From Zygaena filipendulae (taxonomy: Eukaryota > Arthropoda > Insecta > Lepidoptera > Zygaenidae): 64,000 nt of DNA. Location: the NCBI GenBank assembly GCA_907165275.2, contig OU015659.1, forward strand, positions 2,336,501 to 2,400,500, in the 5' to 3' direction. Position numbers and translations under genes: made by a program. A model generated the notes under the pieces. It was given only the letters and a program-made list of their open reading frames with translations, ran no database searches and was not told the DNA's origin. Shown piece after piece: positions 42,501 through 54,500 of this stretch. Every line of letters begins with the position of its first letter. Within the stretch, counting starts at the first letter, position 1.

Positions 42501-45500
42501 GGGGACGCCGGTGGATGCGGGAAGCGCAGGAGCTGTCGTTGTGGCGATCCTTGGGAGAGACCTGTGTCCACAACAAAGATGACACAAATGGTACTGACTT
42601 TTGACACCGATGGTGACGGCGGCGTGCGAGACGGCCACGACGGCCGGCTCGCCGGGCGGCAGGCGCGCCGCGAACAGCCGCGCGAAGTAGAACGGCCAGC
42701 CGCGCGCCAGCTCCACCGCCTGCCGCTTGGCGTGCGCGCGCGCCGGGCCCGCGTCGCGCGCGCGCAGCCACGCCGCGCCCGCGCGCCGCTCGCCCGCCGA
42801 CATGCGCAGCGACGGGCCCGCCGACGTTATGTCGCTCACTATCTGTTGTTCACACTATCTATTAGGACTCACTTCCACTTCGAATACGAAGAAATACCCA
42901 CATCTACATATCTACAATGATATTACAAAGAGGTAAAGTTTGTGAGTTTGTGAATAGGGTCCTAGGGTACAATACTGTTTACGGATGACGTATAAACACA
43001 TCTCTCTTCTGTCACCACCTCCGACTCCGATTCTGGTTCGACAAACTAAATTTAACCCCGACTTCGGCTCCGATAAAATATCTTCGTAACATAGCGTGTT
43101 TTACCAGCCTCCTAAGCCAAGTTGACAATCTATTGTGTGCTATTTCTATTTTAGCCGATTGACGGCGTAGCGCGGCGTGTGGAATAGTAGATCTTACCTG
43201 CATATAGAGTAGGTCCAGTATCGCAGGGTCGTTATACGTCTCAAGCGGGGTGAACATCTCCTTGCGCACGCGCAGCTTCCACGGCACGCGCGCGTACGTG
43301 AGGAACGAGCGGCCTGCCGCCGGCAGCAGCGCGGCCGGGGCGGGCACGTCGCCTGCACAGAGACACGGTGCTTCATGACGTCATAATTCATATTCATAAG
43401 CCGTAAGGTTTATTTCCAATAAAATGAAAATCTATCAAGAGGTTCCGGGTTCGATTCCCGGTGGGGGTGGACTTTGTGTGATGAACACAGGGTTCCATTT
43501 TCCAGTCTGGGTGTATATATATATATCTATAGTATAATATATATGTAATAATATGTGTAGTATATACCACGTTTGCTTGGTATCCACGACACAAGCTTAT
43601 AGCTTAGTGTGGGATCAAGTAGATCTGTGTGTTGTGAAGTGGATTATTATTATTATTATTATTATTAGTGTACTGTCCGCTATAACGGAACGAATTTCTC
43701 TTCACTGCACTGCGAGCACTAGGCCAGTGTTTTCAGTATTAACGGAACATACCCAATATAATACTTATTGACAAAATTGATTACAAAAGTAAAATTGTAC
43801 CAATCATCATGAAATTTTGCACACGTTGTCAGGGGTAAAGAAAAGGACATTGTTTACTTTTATCCTGAAAATCCCTAGGGAACGCTGAAATTAAAGGGGG
43901 TAAAAAGAGGGAAAAAGTTAGTACAGGTATAAAATGACAATTATTATTTGACTGTATTAGGGATGTACTAACGTTCAATATGTTCAGTTTTGTCCGTGAC
44001 GTGCGTCGAGACAGAGTGCCTGCGTTCGGCCTCCATTTTCCTGTCCCTCTCTTTCTGCGCCATGTGCGTCTTGAAGGTCGCCCGTTCGGTTCTCTTCGCC
44101 TCGGTGTCCGTCGGGAACGCGGCGTCCGACCGCGGGCTCTCCCTCGCGCGCCCCACCAGCATGTCCCGCGAGTTCTTGCGCCCGTCGTACCGCTCGTACT
44201 CGTCGGAGTACGGCGACCGCTTCCTCTCGAAGTGCCCCTCCGGACCGTTCTCCTTCTGGCGGTCGCTCCTCGCCGGGTGCATCTCGTATATCTCGGACGC
44301 GTCCCGGCCCGAGTAGTCGTCGCGGAAGTCGCGGCGAACAGGCGCGTCGGCGCCGGACTCGGAGTCCCACTCGTCGCGGTTGTCGCGGTAGCTGCGCGCG
44401 TCCGACTCGTCGCCCCAGTCGTCGCGCTCGCGCCGCTCCCGGCGGTCGGCGGTGAGGAACCGCGTCGCCAGGTCGTCCCCTCGCGCCGCGTCCGGCTCGT
44501 CCCGTCTCCGAGAGTTCCAGTTGGCCAGGAACGCGTGCCGGTCGTCCGCCTCTCGGTTCTGATGGACGCCGAATGTGTCCCTGTCGCGGCGGAGTTGGGC
44601 GAACGTGGACGACGGTTCGGGAACGGGCGGCGGAGGGGCGGGTCGGTCGGGCGGCGTGGGGGGCGACACGGGCGGCGGGGGCGCCGGTCCCGGCGGCGCG
44701 GGAGGCAGCGGCGGCGGAGGCGCGTCCCACCTCATCGCGCCGCCCAGCTGACGCTCCAACATCAACTTCCTGGTGTCCTCCAGCTTGTTGACCGTCCGCG
44801 GGGTTTCCGTGGCGGACGACGTACTGCGCACCGAGTGGTTCGCCGTGACGCGCTCGAGTCTCTGCCTCATCTCCGAGCTGAGCTTCAGCTTGCCGACGCT
44901 TCCGGGCGAGGGCCGCTGCGCTCCGATTTCGAAGCTCCTCCTCGCCGTCCTTTGGCTAGGGGGTTCTCTGGTGGGCGATATCACCGGACGGTCCACTTCG
45001 AACTCTTCCCAATCTATGCCCGGCGACGCTTCGGACCTCGACCGGCCTCGAGGCGGTTCGTGCTGGACTAGATCTACTCCGTTCGCTTGAGGGGTGTGTC
45101 TTCTTTGTATCTGCCGCATCTTGAACTTGGTGAAGTCTTGGGCGCCTTCCTGTTCCGCCTCTTTCGGTGGCGGCCATCGCCACTTGCCTATACGGACGGT
45201 TTTCGCCCGGCCGTACGGATCTAAGAAGCCACGGATCTCCGAAGGATCGGACGAGTGTAACGGTGGGGGCATGGGCGGGGGAGGCGGGGGCGGGGCACCC
45301 CCGGACGAGCTCGTCTCGTTGGACTCTCGCCTCGTCTTCGCGACGGTATTCCTCGGAGGCGAATGTACTTGGGCGTGGACGACGGTCGACGACCGCACCG
45401 GCGACGTCGGTTCGGTTTCGGTCATCTCGACTACTTTACCGGCTAGCAGAGTTTGCAAGGCTTGATTTTGAGCGAGGAGTTGTTGTTGTATTTGTATGTT

Positions 45501-48500
45501 TTGCGCCATTGCGCTTTGGAGGAACGCTCGTTGTAGGCTTTGGTGGTAGGCGTTTATATCGACGGTGCCCGGAGGAGGTAGATGCAGGCCTAACGCGGCC
45601 GCTAACGCCTCGGGGGTTGCGGGCATCGACATGGCGTTGAAGTTCAGGGCCGAGGTGTTGGCGGCGGCCGCTCGCGGCGTGGCGCCGCCTCCCTTTATGG
45701 CGCCCGAGAGGCCCTCCCCGTCCGTCAGCCGCTTCAAACTGTCGTTCAAGAAAATAGGATCGAAAAGATCCGTTATGTAATCATCGACGGAACCGACGCT
45801 CGATTCCTTCCTGCTCGTTTTCCTCTTTTCTTTTTCTTTGTCGTCTTTACCGCCGCCTTTGATGAGGCGCCCTAGTTCCGTGACGTTGTTCAAAGCGTCG
45901 ATACGTTCGCTGTAGTCACAACTCAAGAGGTTGTCGATGAATTCGCTGTATCTTTTTCGACCTCCTTTGATGCTGGCAGCGAGGGAGCGAGCGTCGGACA
46001 GCTCGTCGATGTTGGGGTCCAGGACTGGTGAGAACAAGTCGTCCAAGAACTGATCGACGTCGGAAGCTTGACTCGGCACTCGCACTCGCCGCACGTGAGA
46101 CGCCAGACTAGGTGCTTCCGATGTGTCCGACATGGCCGAGGACCTGCAGCAAATGAAGAGGAATACACAAACGATTAGCTATTTATAATTATAAATCTTG
46201 AATCAACCCTTTCCGTACCTCCATTTTTATATACTTGATACGTTTTCATAACTATACAGATTACCCCAAAAAAAAGTTGTAAAAATCAAGTTTTCGAATA
46301 ACCGCAAACACAACACTTTCCACTTTAATAGAACATTCCTTCTTTTTTATGTCGTTTAAAACCACAGTATGACGAGAATATCAGAAAGCCCACTCACCGA
46401 ACACCTCCGAATTCGGAGCTCTTTTCGATGTAAGCCCGACTGGACTGGGAGCCCGCCGGCGCCCGCTTGCCCGTGTACTGCGACTTGATGTACCTGGACG
46501 GGACCGCCCGGGACCCGGTGCCGTACTCCGTTTCCATCGGTCCCTTGCTGCTGGTCACGCTGGGGGCCCCGCCCAGCCTCTCCACCGAGTGGTAGCGATC
46601 GTTCAGACGCGATTGCGACAACCCTAGATCAGTTAAATTGGTCGGTTGAGGCGCAGGGTTGTCACCTAATAAATTGTCAAGCGATCTGCTCCGCACTTTA
46701 TCGTTGTTCTGCTCGAAATATCTCTCGTTCAGAGCGGACTCTCGCGAGAGGACATCGTGCGAGACCTTCCTAGAGTAGTCGCTCTGTTTCGTCAGCGTAC
46801 GGGACTCTTCTTGTTCCATTTTCCAGTTGTATTCGGAGAGGCCTTCGTCGATTGACTCTTGTAGCAAACGACCGACGCTCGGTGACCGCGATTTCGGTGG
46901 TTCGGGAGGCGGGACCTGGGAACAATTCAAATTTTTAATGGATGCATTTTGCACAGTCATTACGTATTTATTTTATTTTGGAAAACCAGCAGCGTCATAA
47001 GAACACACGTAACATTTTATCTTATCTTAGACGATGGGGTGGGCAAGTAAAGCCTCGGTACTTCGACCCTTGGGATCTTTTGTACCATCCCCATCCTGTG
47101 CTCCTCCCTCTACTCCCTGAAAACCTCGGTGGCGAAGGCTAGTGTGCAGTGGAGGGGTAAGAGCCTAAAGTCCTCTGGTTCTACACACGTAACATGCGAG
47201 TCACAATAAATGTGACACTATACAAGTGAATCTATCTAAAACCCTACTCGCTTGTGTGCGTGTGGCGTAGGGCTCGCACCCGGCGCGGCGAGCGGCGGGT
47301 GGAGAGTTCCATATTCAAGATGATATTATCCGACACACATACAGCAGCAACATACAGGCTACACCGCTGTTACCTCTAGCCTTGCCGCTACGTTGTGACG
47401 GGGCGCGGGGAGGCACAAAGTTGGCGGGGGGGGGGGGGGGGAGTGTCGTCTTGCACACTTCACACGTACCTGCGGGCGCGTGGCCCGGTCGTCCCCGGAG
47501 GAGGTGCGCGGCGGCGGCGCGGGCGGCTCGGGGCGCGCGGCGGCCCGCAGCGGCTCGGCGCGGGACACGGGCAGCGCCGCCCACGTTTCCATCTCGCCCA
47601 CCGCGTCCAAAGCGTACTCGCAGCCCGCCCATTCTGTATGCAAGCAAGAAAGAGATTCATGAACATTCGAACAACTCTCGAGACCTGGCAAGAGCTCCTA
47701 ACGTCAGCAGAATTTAGGAATCGACAGTTAAATGTCAGGTAGAATAAAAATAAAGAAATTCACCGGTGTGGTGTCCATTGTGCTCGAGGGTGAGCGTCCA
47801 GCCGCTGGCGCGCTGCGCGACGCCGGCGGCGGCCAGCGCTGCAGCCGCAGCGCGCTCGCACGTGGTCCACGGCTCCACGGCAACGTGGTGCACGGAATCT
47901 GGAACCAAACACGGATGTTTAGAATCAAAGACATTGCATTATCCTAGAAACCAACGTGAATTTCCGAAACTCCATTTTTATTGCTTGCCTATACAATAAA
48001 AGAAAGCTTTTTCAGTCTGGACGTTAATAAATCAGTCAACTCTACGGCCAACTAAAATTTTTAAACTAGCAACGAAAAAATACTTTTTTTCTTCACTGTT
48101 TTACCTACTCAAGTGAAGTTGTAAAACGACGTCATATTATACGTGATATAATTATATAATATTACTAGCTGTCCCCCGCGGTTCTCCTGCGGTAATTTCG
48201 AAGTTCCGGCGGGAATTCCAGGATAAAATATAGATATAAACTTTCCTCATGCATCACTCCATCTATCAGTGAAAATTGCATGAAAATTCGTTGCGTAGCT
48301 TAAAGATCTAAGCATACATAAGGACAGACAGCGGGAAGCGACTTTTGTTTTATACTATGTAGTGATGTATAAGGAAGTTAGTCCTCACCGTCGTAGAGAG
48401 TGAGCGGTAGCGCGGGGCGGGCGTGCGCTCGCGCCGCGCGCCACTCCAGCAGCGTGGGCGGGCAGCGCCGCGCGCCGCCCACGCCGCCCACGCCGCCCAC

Positions 48501-51500
48501 GCCCGCGCCCGCGCCCACCAGCCGCAGCAGCTGCGCGCGGTGGGCGGCCGGCGCGCGCTCCGACACGAAGCGCACCAAGTATCTGTCGCGGCGACGGAAG
48601 TACGTATAGTTAACTTCATATTGTGCAAAATCGACTACGACAAAAACTTGGTCGTGTATTACCGTAATTACAAGTCGATCCCCCACGGTTTTCCTTGCGT
48701 TAATTGCAGAGTTCCGGTATAAAAGTACCCTATGTCACTCAAGAACACTGTAACTACCTACGTTTAGGTAATAGAAGGTTAAGTAAGTAGTTTTTGAATT
48801 TATCCATTACAAACAAACAATCTTTTCTCTTTATGTATTGATAATATTATTAGTATAGAAAAGATGTATCCCCGTTCAACCCACTGCCGTTCATCTCCCT
48901 GACAAGTTAAGGACAACAAACGGAAGAATAAAATTTCAATATCAAGCTCAGCTTAGTTCGGGACCAAAAATGCGTGTTTTTATAATAAAATGTATGACAA
49001 GTTTTAATTGTATCATCATGGTACGTACTTGTGCAGCGCAGGTCCCGGCTGGAAGACGGCGAGGCAGTGCGCCATGAGCAGCCACACGCGCTCGCTCGCC
49101 GCGCCCGCTCCCGCGTCCGCTCCGCTGGCCTGGTTGCACAGCTGCACCAGCACCTCGTCTCGCAGCCCGCGCGACTGCAGCGCGCGCGACGCTATGTAGT
49201 CGGCCAGCACCTGCGCACGCGCCGACCGTATCATAGATGGCCCGCACACACACAGACACGCACAAACGCGCACATACACACACACGCTCCAGTCTATTCG
49301 TTTATTTAATTACACGATTTATTTAGGAAAATCAACAGCTCTTAAATAATTTAACAGAGCTTAAATAATTTAACGTATATTACGACCTAGCCAAAAGGTT
49401 GATTGGTAAAGAATGCCTAATGCATTAAGTTCGCCTTTCGTACAATAATGTGCAATAAAGTTCTTTAAATAAATATTAATACATACTTATAATTGCCTCC
49501 AGACATAACAGCCAATCGCAGGCCTCCGCTTAGTGACCACAGTCCACAATACACATTGAACCGATTTCTCATATACCAGCATAATATTATGACAAACAAT
49601 TTTCTGATCTCAACATCATCCTATATTACCGTTAATTACTATATTTACCAACTAACAATTTTTACAATTTTACGATTTCTAACACAAAAAAGCAAAATTA
49701 AAAATTATCTGAGCCGGATTTTTCATCCAATTTGCATCATATTAACAATTATGAGGATAATTCCATTCCATGGATTCCATGGATTAATGGGTAAGACGCT
49801 TAGGCTTTAGAAAGTGAACGCCAGAGCAGGACTTACTTTCTGTCTCGCTTCATTGCCAGCTGCAGACTCGTCGCACCATCTCAAGATCAACTTGAAAATA
49901 GCCACGGCGTCATTGAAATCTTGGTCCCTGTAATTAAGTAAAAAAAAAAAAAAAAATTGTTTAACTTTGTTTTTTTATTTGCTTACTCAAAACCACAGTA
50001 AGACGTGCATGTTTTATTAAGATCCAGGTCTCACCCAAATTCTATAGCTTTAGACGACCGATAGGTACACATATGAGTACAATAAAAAATTAAAGGAGAT
50101 ACCAATGGAATTTGGATAAGGGTGTGAATGCTTCCACCATCTCTTTAATTGTCTGATAACCTTATATTGAAATTTTGTTCATTGAAATTTCAACCTTCCG
50201 CTCTGTGCGTATAGTCGAAATTCTATAGATGAAATTTTTATGTAAGCTCAAGAGATTGTGATAGGGGGCTGGACTGGACTCATTTTTTATCTACTTTCTT
50301 TCTTTCTTTACTGTTGACTTGATCATCCACTCAATAATTATATACCGAGTGGATGATCAAGTATATATATAATAATAAAAATTTTGCTATATATATTAGA
50401 TAATTTTATCATTCATTAAAAAAAGAAAACAATGCAACTCACTTGACAGCGGCCTTTGCTAGGAACGGCTTCGTGATAGGATGTTTCTTGGGGCTGAGTT
50501 GGCCTCCATCGGCGAAGTACACCGAGCTGAACTTGGAGAAGGCGAACTGCTGCAGGTCTCGCGGCAGCTGGAATTTCTCTTCTTCCGAGTACACGTCGCC
50601 CGAGATCTGGAGATAGGTGATATTATAAATTTGATAAACTTGACCGCGTTCATTTTTGGCGAATCTCGTTCATCATTTACTATTTGGTCACACCTACCTT
50701 GGTCAGATTTTTCTCAGTATGCGGCGGTTTGTACTCGTCTATTTTCGTCAGTATGAACGCAAGCTCTGCAGGCACCTCGAGCACTTGTAAGCTCTCCGCT
50801 TTCGCCTTTTGCTCGGCGGCGCGGCGCCTGCAATCAATGAATCAAAGAAGGTAGTTTTAAAAGTACCCAAGCAGAAACAATATTTTATATGATCATATTA
50901 ATCGCATTTCAATACTTCAAAGGTTGTCATATTATGTCGTCACGTAGCTTAGGATCCCTATTACATAATGTCACACGTCTTAGTTCTTTGACCTCCTTCC
51001 TTAAAGTGTGACTACCCTTCAAATAGGGAACGTTGTGTGGAAGTTTATCAACCGATCGTCGTGAAGTTTTGCATACACGTTGTCAGGGGTACAGAGAAGG
51101 ACACAGGGTACTCTTTGTCCCGGAATTCCCGCGGGAACTCTGAAATTAACGCGGGTGGAATCGCGGAGAACGGAGTTCGGAAATTTGTACTAACTAAAGA
51201 AATTTAGCAAAAAGATAATTATGTCTTTTAATGTCATTTATTGATTTTTTAACTAATTATTGTATTTAAACGAAAATAAGTATTTACTGCAAATAAAACT
51301 GATATTTAATCTGTAAACAACTATTATCTCCTAAAGTGTTCTCGCTGCTGAAGTGAAAAGTTATGTGTGTTATACGAGAGCAAAGTTTTTTGCATCTCGT
51401 GCCTTTGAATCCCTCGCCACACTCAGGATTCAAAATCAGCACTCGCAGCAAAAAACGACTTTGCACTCTTGTTGCACAAATAACTATTAGTGACGTACTT

Positions 51501-54500
51501 GGCAGCGGCCTGCTGCGCCTGCAGCCGGCGGCGGTGCTGGTCGCGCAGCGCCTGGTACCGGCGGCGCGCCAGGCGGCCGCGCGCCAGCGCCTGCGCGCGC
51601 ACCACGCCGCGCCGCGCGCGCTGGTACCGGCGCCGCGCCGCCACAGCGCGCCACCACGCCTGCACGCGCACCGTCGCCGACACGTACTGCGCGTACCGCC
51701 TCCTGTGAACACGTCAACACACACAATTAATGCACCGAAGACGAAAACTCTTACGTACATATTTATAAATGACTGGCAGTTTCCGCATTCTTTCACCCTC
51801 GGGAATTTTTTGTCATATTAATGATGTGATTTTACGAATAAAGTAAAAAAGAGAGAGTAAGAGACAGAGAGATTATTATTATTATTACAGGTATAGAAAT
51901 CCAAGCTAGCCCCAGATTGCTGTGTCATACAGCAACTCTTGTCACAAAGCATTACGTGTGCACTGATGCAAGTCGATACCATGCAGCTGCCGCCCATAGA
52001 TTCTAACAGAATCAATCTATACTAATATTAAGGTGTAAATGCGAAAGTAACTCCTCTGTCCGCCTGTCTGCTTGATATCTTTTAACCGCTCCACTGATTA
52101 TCGAAGCATACTCGTTGTGAGGTGTACAGATAGGACACAGTTTAGGTACTTTAGATATTTCCGAGGAAACTCCAAAACTAACTTTCCTTAACAGATATAA
52201 CCAATTAACCTGGCAAGGTATCCTCGGACGTGCGCCTGCAGCGTGGTGGCAGCGGCGCGCAGCGTGTCGGCGCGCGCGCGCTCCAGCGCCCGGTGCAGCG
52301 CCTCGCGCACGAACACGCGCGCCGCGCCCAGCTGGTAGTCGGCGCCCTCTGCACGCACACACATAGGATATGTTCCGTTATTGCAGATAACACTGGCTCA
52401 GTGCTCGCAGTGACGAGGAATTCGTTCCGTTATAGATAACTTCCAGTATACATAAATAAATAATGTAAATGTTGTTTTAGCCTATTATAGGAAATACCCT
52501 AACAATGCTTTCCATACATTTGTACGTTGTTATTTTTTAAGCTGGTTTATTTCTGTTGGCTGAATAAATGAATTAAAAAAATAAATAAATAAATACGACG
52601 AGTATGACGTCATAATCGTCACCATTTTTGTACTGTGAGCACTGGTGTTCTCGAGGTAAGATGCTCTCAGGTTTGATCACGTGATCAACCTCGGTCCAAT
52701 GATTGGTCAATGAGTGGTCGACAGCGTGACATGACAGTGACATGGATGACAGTATACTGGACTGCGTTCCGTTTTGAATAGTAATCAGTACAGCGAACTA
52801 TAAACGAACGGCTTCGCAGTATACTAAATTGACGTCATACCTTACAATGCTTATCAGTAATGCCGGAACATACCCAAAGTGCAATCACCCTTTAATACAG
52901 TGAAAATAGCTCAGTGGATTGGGAGATCAAACCGCGCGGAGGTTTTATATCCCAACATAAGCTTTCGGTGAAGGAAAACATTGTGAGAAAACCGTAGCAC
53001 ATTCATGTAGAAAATCTGTCGCCAAGCACCTAATAGTGTGTTTCGGCATCCTCACATAAAAGCCAGTTGCCATCGGTCAAACGTCTGTTCACAATAAAAA
53101 AAGGTGTTCTAATGTCCCAACTGCTAGAGTACAGGTCTATTCTAACCAAATTCATGACACTCCATAATATAAGCGAATCGATATACTAATAGCAGCGTTT
53201 TACCTAACAATAAAACGCATATTAAGCGATAACCTTATTTGAAGCCTAAAATATTTGAGAGTAGCATACTTGATTTCCTGTAACGAGTCGGTTTTAGCGC
53301 GAATACTCCCACCTTTGTTCCTTACGTCAATTGACGTCACCTCCTGTTCACCTGGCGGGGAGCGGCTGAGTTGGCGCGCACTCACGGCGATCTACCTCAT
53401 TGGATCTCAAATATTCTCTTGTAATGAAAGCTGGCCAGAAATATAGCCTAAAATGATAAGTTTAATGTATGTACACTTAAGTGGCCCAATATTTCTGGCA
53501 AGCTTGTAGTTATGTAATGTCATATACCAGGCAGAGTTGAAAACTTAGGCTTCAAATAAGGTTATCGCTTAATATGCGTTTTATTGTTAGGTAAAACGCT
53601 GCTATTAAGCTTTGAACCGTTATTTGAAGCCTAAAATATTTGAGACCTGTTTGTTATCGCCTGGTGTACAGGACGAAATAAGTAATGGTAAAGACCAAGA
53701 ATTATTATAGGTAGGTAGGTAGGTTTTCAGGAGAATAAAGTTCCATTTATGATAGTTTTAGTTATTACACTTTATTTTAACTAGATTAATGACAACAAAT
53801 AATAATGTAATCAGATACAAAAAAAACACATTTGAGTTAAATTAGCATGTACCTAGTACTAGACAAAAATAAAACTTGAACATTGAAATCAAAATAATAT
53901 TTAATTATAAAAAATAGTAATATTTTAGATTAAGTATATAAACCAAATCACTGACAAACAATTAGGCACAATCAAATTCATATTTTATTCTGTTGGTACG
54001 AAAAGGTTAGAAATAGAATCAGAAACTGGTGCAGGGTCCTTAATTTCGCGACAATAATATTTAAGAAATGTATTTTTAGAACGCCAGTTACCTCTAGCCA
54101 AAATTTCATCGAGAGGACAATTTTGGACCCAATTCTTAGAAGCTACTGCGGGTCGGATGCTACCAGCGCTAGCCTTGATTCCAGCCTGCAACAAGATCTT
54201 TTTAATCCAGCCGGCAATATTAGTACGCGATGCCGCTTTAGGCACGCCGCAAGCAGTTATGAATAGGTTATTGACATCACATATGTCACGTCTAGAGCGA
54301 GATAATGTAATTACCCTTTTAATCCAAAATAATGGATTCAAGGCGCGATTATCTTTGTTTTCAAAAATGCGCCAACCTGATTGACGATTTTCAGCTGAAT
54401 CCGTCTTGGATCCATATTTTGGCCAAAAAATGACAGCTTCGCCTGTAAAAGTGCAATGTTCACTATCGATAGCTAAAAGCGTTAAATCATGTACCCGGCG

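Noticed and set aside
43430..43460. tRNA gene suggested by GGTTCGATTCC
   Set aside because: No cloverleaf or A-box at the right distance, and the downstream body plus (ATT)n tail and a second copy identify a SINE.
43980..45071. 363-codon open frame on the + strand opposite Myo15 exon 17
   Set aside because: Antisense shadow of a GC-rich, Arg/Pro-coding exon; Arg/Val/Gly-rich with no domain, and the minus strand carries the spliced, conserved protein.
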